Positions 44,079 through 56,464 of a stretch of 64,000 nucleotides of DNA are shown here, in pieces. Location of the stretch: assembly GCA_037501455.1 (NCBI GenBank), contig CM074857.1:102519501-102583500 (forward strand), read 5' to 3'. The translations under genes were made by a program, and so were the position numbers. How positions within the stretch are numbered: the stretch's first letter is position 1; each line of letters opens with the position of its first letter. This stretch comes from Lantana camara (taxonomy: Eukaryota; Streptophyta; Magnoliopsida; Lamiales; Verbenaceae). Under the pieces are notes generated by a model. It saw only the letters and a list, made by a program, of their open reading frames with translations. It did not search any database and was not told the DNA's origin.

Positions 44079-46549
44079 TGTTCTCTTGGTCGGAGGGTCG
44101 GAGGGTCGCAGATCGTCCTGGTACAAGCCGACCTTCTCTTGGTCGTAGTCTATCGGAAGGTACTTGGCCGCTTGTACCTAATTGAAGCCCTCCTCTACAT
44201 CCTTGAAGCTCGCGATCGAGACAACCTTGGTGTATACTTTGGAGTTCATAAAGCGGTACACTCCTCGCCTCTCGAGGTCGGAGACTGACTCCTTGAGGCC
44301 CCTTTTGCATCTAATAAGGGCCAAGGCAGCCCCCTTCCTCTCGCCCTCGATCAGGCCCCTACTCCTCGCCTCCGCCTTCTCCACGATTGACCTTGCGACC
44401 CGATCCTCAGTAATTTTGAGCTGTTTCTCGGTCTCGGATAATTTCTCGATGGCATCTAGGAGGTTCTTATCGAGCTTATCCCTGTCTTTATTGGCCTCAG
44501 CCAACTTCTTATCCTTCTCCTCCAGCTCATGCCTCATCCGATCGACCTGCTACTTGGTCCTTGTCCTCATCTGCCGGTGGACCCAATCCCTCCGAGCCAC
44601 TTGGAAGAAGTCTTGGCCCAACTACAATCAAAATATCGATCATCAGCATTCGAGCCAACACTTAACAAAAACAAGTAAGAAATTTATAAGCAAACTTACG
44701 GCGAAGTATTTCTGAACCCAGGACGCCTCGATCTCGTCATCCGCGAGCGCCCATCTCTCTTTGTGGTCGACCACTATCTGGATCGAACTGTACAGAGCCC
44801 CGAGCGCATTGTAATCTTTTGGGGCTGTACCGATCCTTCTGGGCTCGCCCTGCTCGTTGTGGCTCGAGAGTCCGTTTGGGAAATAGGGCTCTTGGAGAGT
44901 GGGGTAGTCGAAGAAGTGCCGCATGTCTTCTTCACTTGGCTTCCAGGGGATGGCGATCGCAGGTCGGGCCCCCCTGAGGTGGCCTACGCACCCCAGCCAG
45001 GATGCTCGCTACGTTCTGAGGCACAATAGCCCCGCAACCCTGATTAGGAGGGGGTCGAAAATTCTCCAACTTGGACCTCGATAATAGGCCCAAGTGCTGG
45101 TGGTATGGGGAGCGCAGGGGTCTTCTCCCGACCCTTCCCTCGTGATTTTTCCGCCTCGACCGAGGACTTGGTGTGGCGGCTGGTTTTTTATTTCTTGGAT
45201 TGGGGGGCTTCTGGGTCTTCGACCAACGATGGAGCATTCCCCCTCTTATCGGGGGCATCAGCTGTCCTCATCGAGAGGACCTTTGGTAACTCCTCGACTG
45301 TAGCGTTGTTGGCAGTAGTAATCTCCGCCTGGGTCGGCGGAGGCAGCTTTTTCTTCTCGGTCGCTTTCTTCAGCTCGGCCATCACTTTCCTCCTCGCTGT
45401 AAGTGATGCCGACATGATGTATTGCTCTGTAAAAGGAGAGGCAATCGATCAAACACTTGGACAAAAAAAAACAAACAAACAAACAAACAAAAACAACAAA
45501 ACATATAAATATGTTGCTTCGAGGGATCAACTCGATATACCGGGGTCGAAATATTTCCGGACTCCTGGTGCGAGCCCTAGCTCGATCAACATCTGTGGAG
45601 CGATCATACCTGCCGACTCCACACTTCCCAAATTCCTCAGGGCCGCCATCAAAGTGTTCGGCCAGCCCGGGTGTCCCCTCGGAAGATCCGCTCGAGGAAC
45701 CCAGCTCCACCCCGGATATTTTAGATCGGTCCATCCCTTCTCACACTCGATGAAAACAAATCTTTGTTTTCATCGCACGCCATTCGAGGTGGTTAGCGAC
45801 CATACCACCCGGTAATTGTTCTTAAACTGGAGCTGGATGTATCCCGGGCCCGGAGCCGAGGTCTCGGTCGTTAGACCGGCCTGGAAGACCTCAGAAAAAC
45901 AGAAGATGTTGGTCTTCATCCCCAGACATCTCAGCAAAGCCCTTAGCCCATTTACCATGGCGTAGGAGTTGGGCATCAACTGTAGAGGGTTGTTTCTCAG
46001 AGTATTGAAGAATTCGAGCAGCTCCTCGGAGATGGGCACCCTGAACCCATTCTTGACCGCCAGATAGTTGACCGCGATGCAGTTTTTGGACGGATTTGTC
46101 ATTCTCTCTCCGACCCTGGGCTTTATCACTCGATAGCCCCCAAACTCCGGTGCGCCGCCGAACAACCAATGTTGGACCTCCCCAAACTTTTCATCTGTTA
46201 TGCCAGGGGTTATGGCTCGAGGATCCTTCACCAACCGACCCTCCGGCTCGAGGTTTTCCACCTCTTCCTCCTCTTCTTCTTCCTCCTCCTCTCCTCGACC
46301 TGAGGTCGATGTCTCCTCTCCAGCCACACGAGGCATGACAACCTCTTCCAATTCCGCCTCAGGTAATGGGTAGGATACCCCCACTACATCAACATCCTCA
46401 TCCCTTCCTTGGGGGTTTGTCGACCTAGTATCTATGGTGGCCCCGGAATCCGTTGAGTCTGAACTCGAGCTGGACCTAGAGCTCGACCCCACACTTACGG
46501 CCGCCACCTCCATCCCCTTTGGCTCAGTCTCCGCTCGATTTGCTGACAT
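44079..46549 (-). pseudogene. Antisense ORF of a Tat-type Gypsy element (putative gypsy-type transposon domain)
   Basis: The reverse strand begins with an ATG at 46549 (MSANRAETEPKGMEV), followed by a Ser-rich and a Glu-rich segment. It then has a domain like PF04195 (putative gypsy-type transposon): KNGFRVPISEELLEFFNTLR, LQLMPNSYAMVNGLRALLRC. The frame meets a TGA at 45770 and continues open to about 45525, where a GTATAT donor may lie. Later exon-like blocks follow, broken by further stops: QAEITTANNATVEELPK, MRHFFDYPTLQEPYFPNG, then after an apparent intron a coiled coil (HELEEKDKKLAEANKDRDKL). In Tat-lineage elements such frames run antisense between pol and the 3' LTR, which fits the plus-strand LTR signals to the right. 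Decayed, not functional. Confidence 0.65.
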
Positions 46550-46998
46550 CCTACAAGTACGATAGAATCATGTTTTCACTCTTGGATCGGATACGAACAA
46601 ATCGAGAGAGGGGAAGCCTTCGAAGAGGGAAGTGGTAGATCTCTCCCTCGAAGCAATCGAGAAAAGGAAAAAGAAAACACTCAATAAATTATAGTCGAGC
46701 TATTGATCGAAATAGTACCTTTTGTGTTAGAGGAAGGTCTGAAGATTATTCCCTTCTGAACAAGCGACCCAAAAATTGATGCGCAAAAGCACTTGATCGA
46801 CCTGCAACAGCTCGGAGCTCTCTTCGGTTTTTCTTTCGCGAAAGTAACAAATGAAATTACAGAGGGAACTATTTATAGGAGTGAATTTGGCGGGAATCAA
46901 GAAGATGAAAAGTCGCAATGATTACAGCGGGTCCCACCCTTGGGAGTTGAAACGCCTCTGCCACTTCAGCCCTAACAGATGACGTTTCGGGGGGCTTA

Positions 46999-47581
46999 TG
47001 ACGTGGCTCATACCCGCTGTCGTGTTGCACCAATCACCTCGCTCCACATGTACGATCGAAGGCCACATTTCGACCAACAGGTCGGTCCTTCAGTTACCGC
47101 CCACAATTTACCGCCTGAGCAATCGATCCAGAGTCAAGCTCTCAGATCAGTTCTCTCGACCCAAACCCCTCGACTGGCCAGCACATCGATCCACTAACCA
47201 CTCCACAGTTGAGTGGCCGACCACGCATTTAATGCACGGTCATAGTGGGGCACTTGTCAACACCTTGTGCCAACACGTCGAGTTGGTAATCTCTCTTTCT
47301 TCACCATATATATAGCACCCCTTCATTTATTGCACGGTAAGTTTTCACCTAACTCTTTTTACCACTCAATCCTTCGACCATCCTCATTAAACCTGACTTG
47401 AGCGTCGGAGTGCCAACCCGGGTCACACACCCATCTTCCCCGAGTTGGCCTCGAAGCTCACGTTTGCCCCAACCTGTGCAGATTGCAAGCAGTCAAGCGG
47501 CGATTCCCCCTCTCAACAAATAGACTGGTCGCGGTCTGATTTCCCGATCGAAGGTCAAGCGGAGATTTGGCTCAATCTCAA
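46999..47581 (+). repeat. Probable 3' LTR of the truncated Tat Gypsy element
   Basis: A G tract (TTCGGGGGGC, 46986-46995) resembles a polypurine tract. Downstream are a TATA box (ATATATATAGCACCCC, about 47307) and CTGACTTGAGCGTCGGAGTG (about 47393), a block commonly found in the R/U5 region of plant Tat and Ogre LTRs. The exact LTR ends are uncertain because the 5' LTR is not in the window. Direct CAAATG blocks on both sides (44074-44079 and 47584-47589) might be a target duplication but could be chance. Confidence 0.45.
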
Positions 47582-47589
47582 TCACAAAT

Positions 47590-48262
47590 GATAACTAGAT
47601 CAGTTGTCTTGAATGTTTACATCTGGCTTGGAATTAGGGTGCCTCTAAACTTTAAAAATCATGCATGTCTAACAGTTGTCGTTGTTATGTATGTGTGGGT
47701 GTGGCTCTTTGTTTGCTGCAAAAGTTGCTGGAAATTCATGAAAACTTGGATAAATATCTGCTTGTCTACCTATATATGTTTGATTTTGGAACAACTATGA
47801 TTTACGGCTCTGGACATAATGCTACGACACGATATGAATACGATGATACGAAATTTTTTTTTTTTTAATTTTTATGTGAGAATTGTCCAATATGAATGTC
47901 TAACACAACATTACATAATAATATTTTTAAAAGTATTCGTGCATCATAATCGAACACATCCAACAAAACTCGAATTCATCATCTATTGATTCATAAATAT
48001 AAAGTTTTATCACTGAATTATTGTTTGTCGCCAAACTGATTTTTGTTATACCAAAGTTTGGGAAATTTGTTATCTATTTGTTTATAGATATATAAGAACT
48101 TACCATTAAATTATCTGTTTGTTGTCCAACTATTTTGGGATGAAATTTTCTCTTTTATAAATAAATTATCAAAGTTTGGGATGAAATTGTCTCTTTCATA
48201 AATAAAGATAAATCAACCAATAGCAGTGCTCTCACCGGGCTTGTAAATATGTATCATATTAT
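47590..48262. other. Spacer with one degenerate MITE
   Basis: 47815-47965 (ACGACACGATATGAATACG, TATTCGTGCATCATAATCG) is a decayed relative of the 18637 MITE. The remainder is AT-rich with no gene seen. Confidence 0.5.
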
Positions 48263-48273
48263 TGACCCTATCA

Positions 48274-48451
48274 GTTATGGCATTAAGGAGAAGGTGTGTG
48301 TGTATATATAGGAACTTTGGATAATTTCCCAGTTTGAATTAGAAATTTCCTACGATTAGAAATTTCACGTTGGGGCTCCTAACTCAAACTGGGAAATTAT
48401 CCAAAGTTCCTATATGTACACACACACACCCCTTCCCCTTAATGCCATAAC
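48274..48451. repeat. Near-perfect hairpin (foldback MITE)
   Basis: 48274-48342 and 48379-48451 form arms of about 70 bp that pair almost completely: GGAACTTTGGATAATTTCCC faces GGGAAATTATCCAAAGTTCC, with TGTGTGTG facing CACACACA and GTTATGGCATTAAG facing CTTAATGCCATAAC. A loop of about 36 bases separates them. There is no coding potential. It is a young foldback element or a small-RNA precursor-like hairpin. Confidence 0.85.
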
Positions 48452-48854
48452 CAATATCCAAATTGGCTCGGGAACAACCGTATGAAAAAAATTGAATCGA
48501 GAGCGACACACCAATCATTGTTACTCTCGTTAAAAATACAATTATTTCTTTTATTTTCTAAATATTTTGATAACCTGTTATAAATTCTATAAAATGAAAA
48601 CTACTTATATTCAACGTGAAAGCGATATTTTCATAAATTAAGAATATGAAAGATATTATCCTATGTTACCAAATAAATATGTTCTGATGGTTTTATTAGT
48701 TATGTCCTGAGTCCTAATCCATTAATAATATGTCATGCCTCTACTTCATTGAGTTGGTGATAGGAATCAGTGAGGCAACGTGCCTCTATTGTCGAGCTCC
48801 CCAAAGGTCGCACTATTTTTATATCCATCGCAAAATTATATTTAGAGCTAATTC

Positions 48855-49425
48855 CAATCAACACCCAACCTTTTGCCCCCTCACCTTTCAATCGGTGCGT
48901 TTAACCACCTCATCTTTGCAAAATGTTCACTTAACCCTTTTCCGGTGAAATATTCTAGTTGAAATTTTTTTGGCGTGATTTTATATTGCAAATCCATACA
49001 AATCAGATGTCAAATGTGTTGATACTATACATCAAATCGAAGATCTTAATGTAAGGAACACAATGATTGTTTCAAAATCAAAATTCGACAACCAACAAAG
49101 GAGAAATCGCCGATCAAATATGGCATATGACCGGCGAAGCTTTGCAGGTGAATTCCGACGCTTTCGACGGTCAATAGAGTCGAACGGGGTATGGGTTTTG
49201 TTCGCCATGGAGAGAGGAACGCGATCGATGATAGTGGTCTTGACTCTTGGTTCGCCGTGACAGAAGAGAAATTGACGGTCAAAGTTAATTTTGAACGGAA
49301 TATTGCCAGAATATTCCGTCGGAATAGTATCAGAGGGGCAATGTGTTAAGTTTTGCAAAGATGAGGGGGGTTAAACGTACCGATTGGAAGGTGAGGGAAT
49401 AAAGTGCAACAATTTGAAGTTGCTT
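48855..49425. mobile_element. Long-TIR MITE of about 570 bp
   Basis: The left terminus (CCCCCTCACCTTTCAATCGG, GTTTAACCACCTCATCTTTG) matches the right terminus in reverse (CCCTCACCTTCCAATCGG, GTTTAACCCCCCTCATCTTT) over about 70-90 bp. The GC-richer interior yields overlapping small frames on both strands that are not genes. No exact target duplication was found. Confidence 0.7.
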
Positions 49426-51760
49426 CTCGAAGCTCCTAATATTTTTGAGAATGGGGGAACTCCTTCCACACAACCACTTCTAACTTAGGATAATTCTAGT
49501 AGCTAATTCAATCAATTAGCATGATGTGGGGAGAAATATTTCACACCTTATTTATTTAATTTTTTATAAACTCCCCACCTTATTTATTTAATTTTTTATA
49601 ATAACTTATATATAAGAGCCATAAAATCAAAATTGAGGTTTGACCAGGCTCACAATTGCATAATTCTGCCTCACATCTGATCCGGCCTTCCGTCCACTCA
49701 GTTCCTAACTTCCTTTCCTCCCTTTCTTCCAAGTCAGATTGCACCGCTCTTTTCCCCTCTTCATTCAGGATTTTGTCTGGAACATAACAAACCCTATTTC
49801 GCTTGTTCATTACATAGCAAAGTTTGGTTGTATTCCTGATTTCTCCCTAATTTCTCACCACTCTCCATCCAACTTCTTCTCTCCAATATGAAGTTTTACT
49901 TTTACCCAACCCCAAATTTGATTTTACAGATTTATTTTTTATTTTTACCTATAAATGAACATGTCTCTTTTTTCTTCAAATCTAAAGAGTGTCTGTTTGA
50001 TTTTTGTTGGAATTTTGGAATTGAGCCCGTGAAGGTGCTGGATTTCATCAAAGTGGGAGCTTCGATAGTTTTCACATCAAGGTATGCCCTCTTTCCTATT
50101 TCAATTATTTTTTCCTCTCTGTATTGTTATTTTAGTTGTTGGAATTTTTTGACAATTTGGCTTACATTTTGACTAAATCTTCGTTGCATCGGGCTATGCA
50201 TGGCAGGTGGGGTTGACAAGTTAGTTTGTATTGATGTCATCCGAGACTTATGGGTTGATGAATAAACTTGAACCCCAGTTTCGCTATTTTTTTAGTGCTC
50301 TATTGTACATACATTTTTTCCTTTCTGTTTGTTTGGTCTTGTTGGGATTATGTTCTATTTCTTTTCTCTTCCATTTTGTTGATTACAAAATGGTAGTAAT
50401 GTCAAAAAGTTTGTAGTCTATGTGATTTTGCACAGATAATTTTCATTTGGTAGATGACAATTACATCAATTTTAGTGAGTGAGTCTTCCTATGCAAAAAG
50501 TCATTCTTCTATGTTGTTTTGTTACTCACCAGGATCCAACTTCATTTGGGTTTACATTCTTAGAGCTTTGCAACTTAATACTTTTGTTTGGATTAATGTG
50601 TGTGCCTTATGAATATGTCAGCGACTTATCTCAATGTGATTTGTCCTATTTATTTTAGCTTTCTATTGGTTCCTACAAATCTAAGTCCCTAAAGTGATCT
50701 TTAGCACGAGAAGAGATTACATTAAAGCACGAATTAAGTTACCTTTATGATTCAGGCACTTTGTCTCTAATGAAATTTTTATGTATGCTGACATAATGAG
50801 TCTATATGATAGTTACATTCGTCGATCTTCTTACCTATTACTTATGTTTATAATGTCCTATCTAAAAAGTGTTATGTGCTTCAATTAATCGGAAAGGAAG
50901 TTTAGTTCTTTTGATTACTTTTGCGTTTATTGATTTTTTGAACTGTTAACTTATGTTCATAATGTCCTATGCAAATAGTACCATGTGCTTCAATTAATAG
51001 GAAATAAATTTTGGTTCTGTAAATCCTTTTGAAGGTTCAATTTAATTTTGATAATCACCATTTTCTTGTTATTGTATAATCTAAATGCCACAATATTGTT
51101 TTTTAGTATTTTTTTGTTCAATAATATATAATATATTTGTTTTTCTGTGGCATTCTCAACCTATAGATTCAAAGATGCATGGGTCTCTTGTCCCAGTTGC
51201 TCAAATTACACCCGAAGTTAGGAGTTGGACAACAGAAGTCCCCGTAATGCGAAAGCTCAACCCCCAACAGTCTCAAGTAAGTTCAAGAAAATTTCAGAAG
51301 TTTGTATTTATCAACAAAGATGTATGTATGTTTGATTTGAAAATAACATTCTCTATTTTTTTTGGATAAACTTTTGCTGCTCTTGCACTTGAAAAAATTT
51401 ATATTATTATTTTTCACCAGTTTATTTTAAAATCTTATTTAGGAAACCCAAGTGCCAGCTGTAATATATAGTCCAGATATGGGTTTGATGGAGCATGTTC
51501 TTCAACTCCAAGAACTGTACTACTCTCTTTTATAATCTACCATATTTCCATTTTATACTAAATTAATTGATTGTTGTATCACAGATATTTTGGCTATTGT
51601 CATTGACAAACTTCAGCAAAAAGTTGTGTACTCGAAGTTGGGACGGAGTTAACTGTTCAAGAGTTTATTGTTGTTATGACAAGTCAGATTTAGCAACTTT
51701 ATTTCATAGTTCCGACTGACCTAAATTATTATTAAACTTTTTATTCCAAAAAATGTTATC
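49426..51760. other. Spacer with possible decayed exons
   Basis: Blocks near 50018-50080 (EPVKVLDFIKVGASIVFTS, then GT), 51166-51278 (GSLVPVAQITPEVRSWTTEV) and 51442-51515 (VPAVIYSPDMGLMEHVLQL) look like exons of a plus-strand gene. Splicing could connect them, but I recognise no domain. They may belong with the RPA-like blocks that follow. Confidence 0.3.
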
Positions 51761-52590
51761 ATATATAAGGAAAACACGAGTGCTACTCAGATTATGGAAT
51801 GAAGCGATTTTCAGTGAGGGGATAGTCATTCTTAATACAACACAAAGATTGGCAATCATTGCCGCAACTGCATTAAATGTCTCCGATTACAAAGGTATGT
51901 TCCCGAGCTAATAAATAAAATCTTATCCCTTCATAAATGTGATATGCTTTTGTCTCCATACATAAGTTTGTTATGTATGAAGTTAAAATATACAAACTAA
52001 AATTATGCATATTTGAGGAACATCACTTGTAGCTAGAGGTTTCACAAGTATTATCGTCAATCTCCGCCATATCGTGAATCACAATATCTAAGAACTTGGT
52101 ATCCTTGTTTTCTTTTGAATATTAAATTTTTAAATTTATTTCATGTGCCTTTATTAATCTTCAGCTATTTAGTTTCTTCAAACTACAAATAGGCGAGCAA
52201 AAAGCCATCCATTTCTGTGTAACTTGTTTGACAGAGGAAATATCTTCAGCACTCCAGTCCACAAACTATAATTCCACACGCCACCTTTTCGTCTGTTGCA
52301 AATGTTATCTAATTTGGAATATTTAAAAATTGGTTTTTGCCGGGGTGAAACAATTGCGAGACCTAGGTATTATTCTATATGTTTCTTTTTCATTTTATTT
52401 AATAACATCTGATATTGGATCACATTTTAAAACCTTTCTTAATAAAAATCTTATCTTCAACTTTGTAGGACTAGATTGTCGTCACACTCTCGGACAAGTT
52501 AACTCAATTGGATGTTGTCGCCTTTGGAGAGCTTGCAGAAAAGGTTCTTGGTGTAACTGCGGTTGAACTCATGAAATGTGATGAAGAGGT
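51761..52590 (+). pseudogene. Possible RPA70-like OB-fold gene remnant
   Basis: A block at about 51765-51895 encodes TRVLLRLWNEAIFSEG and GIVILNTTQRLAIIAATALN, ending at a GT donor. Its pattern resembles an OB-fold of replication protein A large-subunit paralogs. A later block at 52476-52590 encodes VVAFGELAEKVLGVTAVELM, like the C-terminal RPA domain (FxxxAEKILGxxAxEL). No start, zinc motif or continuous exon set is visible. RPA-like genes are numerous in plants and also travel with Helitrons. The assignment rests on short patterns only. Confidence 0.35.
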
Positions 52591-54260
52591 AATCATGATA
52601 TTAGAATAATTTATAATACTATTTGTCCTTGCAACAATGTTATGATAATGTACACATATAATTTTTGTGATACAACATATAAGGCTTGATTGTGCTGACA
52701 TTATCGAACATCTAAAATATAAAGAATATATTGTTCAAATAAAAAAAAGATGATGGAATCTTATTACGGCGCAAAATATCGATATACTGTCTCTTCGCTT
52801 GTTGAGGCCGACAGAATAATCCGTGCAGGCTCAGTTCAAGGATGAAAGTATAAAAACAATGACCTTAGCTTCTGCTTTGTAAATATTTTCAAACCTGCAT
52901 GATGTTTGAGTTTGTTTTTTTCATTCTTATTTGTTCAATTCGGTTTTTCTATTAGTGGTATGTTATTGCAGCTGAATGTATTATGCTTGTTCATTTTATA
53001 AAGATAAGGCACTGTTAATCTTATTGTTAAACTTTTAAGATTAACAAAATTAGAAATATTAATGTTGTGCAATGATGTTGGCATTCCCTTTATTGGTTTG
53101 TATGGAATTGTTAGTAGCATTACAGTGTGATAAATTTGACGAATTTGATATTCTAATAGTGAGCAACTGGGGAAAATTATACATTTATAATGGATAAAGC
53201 AATTAGGATAATGGTCAATGGGAATCCCAAACGTTTTCTGCTATAAGCAAATAACCAAAAACTATGAAATATATTTTTTAGATAATTTAGACTGATATTT
53301 TTACCGGGCACAATCACGTCGCCTCGTGCGGTGCCCAACCTCCTAGTCATATGATTGGTACGGGTGCGTTTAGTTCCAAACGTAGTAATCTGATCTTTAA
53401 ATTAATAATTTGATCTTTAAATTAATCTTTCTTTGAACTTTAATTTACTACCGTAATATCTTAAATAAAAAGAGAGATTCCTTTTAATTTTTATTTATTT
53501 ATGAGTAAATTATATTTTTTTAGTCCCACAAGATTAACCCTTTTGTAATTTTAATCTCATACCTTTAAAATTACACATATTTAGTCTTATTATTTTTAAA
53601 AAGTTACAATTCGGGTCTCATTCGTTAAATAATTGACGAAAAATACATTTTTTCTCTTTTAGTGCAATTTGGAAGGAAAAATTACTGTTTATTAAATTAT
53701 TTTTTTGCGAGTTTACATATTAATACATCATTTAGCATCTTGAATCAACTTCAAAGTATTACTCTAAATCACTTTTATTAGCGGGAGTTTGCATATTAAT
53801 ATCACTAATTTAGTATTAATCTGAATCAATTTTTTGAAAATAATAAGACTAACTATGTTGATGAGATCAAAATTACAAAAAAACCTTAATTTTATGAAGC
53901 AAAAAATATAATTCGACTTTTACTTATTTATTACGTCCAATATTAAACATTTAAACACATCAGATATAAAGTTCAAAAATAAATAACGACCAAACAATCA
54001 CTATAATACTTATTCATATAGTGGCTTGAATTTGATCGAACCAAAATCGAGAGATATTTATGTCCGTAGATTGTCACATTCATTTATTTTCATGTCAAAT
54101 TAAAAAATAAAAAAAGACGTAGATAAGAACAATGATCGTTTTCAGATAGGATGTGTGGCATTCTTGGCATGGTGACATCACATGTAACAACAAAAACCAG
54201 CACAACACATTCCACACCATTACGTGTTAACCTTAGACGCCCTCCTTTTAGGTCATCTTT
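52591..54260. other. Spacer without recognised features
   Basis: AT-rich. 53490-53900 has poorly conserved repeat-like phrases (GGTCTCATTCGTTAAATAAT). A TAAA/AAAT microsatellite lies at 54337-54361 just before the next gene. No supported gene. Confidence 0.4.
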
Positions 54261-54383
54261 CTATCCTTCCCGTCATTTCTCAAAGTCTGCTAAAACTAAA
54301 CCACTTTGCAGAAATCAATAAAAGCAACAACCAAAAAAATAAATAAATAAATAAATAAATTAAAAGATAAATATTAATTAAGT

Positions 54384-55279
54384 ATGGCAACTCCAGAAGA
54401 GAAAGTTGGAGCTGATGATGAGGTTCTGGTAGATGGAGAGATGCTGGGATCCGACCCGGTTTTGGCATCTGTCAACCCGGATGATACCACTTCGAAAGAA
54501 CTCAAGGTAAAGTTATGCAAGATTTGTATTTTAAAAATTAGTATGTCTAGAGTTTTATGGTATTATTGTGCCTGAACTTTTATGGGTTTTTATTTTCTTG
54601 GGTGGTTTTTAATTTTTTCTTGTTTTTTGTAACATTGGTAATGCATGGTGATATTTTGAAAATCGGTTCTTGATTTAATTCCTAATAATAAAGTTTGCTT
54701 TAAGGTATTGAAGTTAGGAATTATAGACATTTAACATGATGTCCCGTCTAGCCTTTTCACATCATGTGTTGCAAGAGAAAACTATGGTGTTGACAATAAT
54801 TAAAAGAATAATGGTATGGGCATGCTTTTTGTTTGGGGGATTTTTCTCCCTTATGTGAAAAGTCTAGTTTGAATTGGAGTTTAAATTAGAAAAATTATAG
54901 CTCGAGCACAACCAATCATAATAGCATGTGTATTAGATGTGTTATTTGACTAATCACTCTTCTTAAATTTTTTATAAAACACTCATCCCTCTTTATTCAC
55001 TGGTTTGATCGAACAAAGTTTGGGTTAAAATTAAGCTTAAATTAGTGAGAGGATTGACCATACTAACGAGAGGGTTAGCCAACGTGCTGATGTACTTGAT
55101 TATCTTTTGTTCCTCTTTAGGGAGAAGCAGCCAAAGAAGAAGAAGGGAAAAAAGAGGAAAAGGAGAGTGGCGATGGAAAGGGATTAGATCAGCTAAAGAC
55201 GACTCTTTTAATATCGGGAGCAGTTGTGGCATTGATTGGAGCCATTTTTGGTGTGGTCAAGCAGATTAAACAGGCATGA
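54384..55279 (+). CDS. Small acidic tail-anchored protein, two exons
   Basis: Exon 1 54384-54506 (41 codons) ends at a GTAAAG donor. Exon 2 55121-55279 follows a TCCTCTTTAG acceptor in phase 0, giving 93 aa. The protein starts MATPEEKVGADDEVLVDGEM and continues with a charged linker (EEEGKKEEKESGDGKGLDQ). It ends in a single hydrophobic segment, LLISGAVVALIGAIFGVV, followed by KQIKQA. A lone C-terminal membrane segment with a short basic tail predicts insertion as a tail-anchored protein into an organelle or ER membrane. The function is not known to me. The intron carries a MITE (54890-55036), which has not disturbed the splice sites. Confidence 0.8.
54890..55036. mobile_element. MITE in the intron, 147 bp, 9-bp target duplication
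   Basis: TTAAATTAG flanks it at 54881-54889 and 55037-55045. The content (ATTTGACTAATCACTCTTCT, TTTTATAAAACACTCATC) is an inverted, diverged relative of the MITE at 20679 and of the 90-bp repeat at 11751. The ends (TTATAGCTCGAG and, inverted, TTTTAACCCAAAC) are weak inverted repeats. Confidence 0.65.
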
Positions 55280-55473
55280 AATGTGGCGTCCTCCACAATT
55301 TGTAATTGTATTTTGCTAATGTCTGTATAATTAAACACTTTTGCATTGTATTATTCTATATATATACTGTCTCGGCTATACCCTTGTTTTGTTGATAGTA
55401 ATTGAGAGTCCGAAAGCACACAAATGACATGGTTCGAAACTAGCTAGATTGTAGATGAAGCTGAGGATATAGG

Positions 55474-56398
55474 TGTAGACGGATAAATAAACTTTATATT
55501 ATTAATTTAATTTGCTATTTTATATTTTGAAATTATCCTAAATTTAATTTCAAAACTAAATAGTTAAATTTAAATTGATATTATAATGTTTTATTTTATC
55601 AACAAATCAAATGATGACACGTGTCAAATTGACATGTTTTGACCAATTAAATCAAGTCTTGCAGTCAAAGAAAGGCAAGACAAATCATATGGCGACACGT
55701 GGCGTATTGCATCACACCGGCCAATCAAATTCAAGTCTTATATTATCTCTTTAAAATAAAAATAAAAAAATATTAAAGAGATAAATAATTTATTTGGTTT
55801 ATTTGATATTATCTCTTCAAGAAAATAAGAGATAATTATTAAATAAAAGCTGACTTAGACCCCAAGTCTTGAATCCTACACCTATATAAAGGGGTCATGT
55901 GTAGTTCATTCAACACACAACACGAATTCAAGAAAGGCTAAAAAACCTCTCTACGAGTTCAAAGAAAGGCTAAAAAACCTCTCTAAAAGTTCAAGAAAGG
56001 CTAAAAACCTTTCTTCCCGAAGTTATCAAATTTAAGCATTTGATTCGTTATCAAGGCGTTATACCGGCGAATCGGTGTTATTATTCAAGCTAAATCCACG
56101 GAGTTACCAACGAGTTCGAAGGCGTTCTTGACGGAATTCTCCAAAATCCGGCGTTTGATTCGTAAACAAGTCGAAGGACCTACGGATTAACGTTATTTCA
56201 AGTCTAATTTGAAGTTGAAGAAGATCAAACCCCAAATTCATCAAGAACCGTTTGAAGATTCAACAACTTTAAATCTGAAGGAAGAATCAGAGGATCCAGT
56301 GAAGATCGAAGACCCACTTGTACTTTAATTTTCAAATAATTTGTATTATTTATTCGATATTGACTAAAAATCAATAAAGCGAATTTTTAGTGCAAACA
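55474..56398 (+). repeat. 5' LTR of the Tat Gypsy element
   Basis: About 925 bp. The 3' border (GTGCAAACA at 56398) is set by the primer site two bases later. The 5' border (TGTAGACGG at 55474) is inferred from a TG start and is less certain. It contains a TATA box CTATATAAAG (55882-55891), two G-box-like elements (GACACGTGTC at 55616, GACACGTGGC at 55694) within an imperfect 75-bp duplication, and three copies of a GAAAGGCTAAAAAACCTCTC unit at 55930-56010, just after the presumed transcription start. Confidence 0.7.
55882..55891 (+). promoter_or_regulatory. TATA box in the Tat LTR
   Basis: CTATATAAAG, positioned between U3-like sequence with G-boxes and a leader-like region with tandem 25-bp units. 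Confidence 0.6.
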
Positions 56399-56400
56399 GA

Positions 56401-56420
56401 TTGGCACGCCCAGTGGGACC
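56401..56420 (+). other. Primer-binding site of the Tat element
   Basis: TTGGCACGCCCAGTGGGACC directly follows the LTR after a GA spacer. The position and TGG start are right for a primer-binding site. I cannot state which tRNA it matches without a tRNA comparison. Confidence 0.65.
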
Positions 56421-56464
56421 ATCTTACCTCTCATCTTTTCCTTCTCATACCAAAGTTCTACTCA

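Noticed and set aside
45105..45815. Plus-strand 236-codon frame
   Set aside because: It is the opposite strand of the Gypsy antisense ORF, whose frame carries the recognisable domain and coiled coil.
49032..49358. Small frames on both strands as genes
   Set aside because: They lie inside the long-TIR MITE and have no domain or conserved feature.
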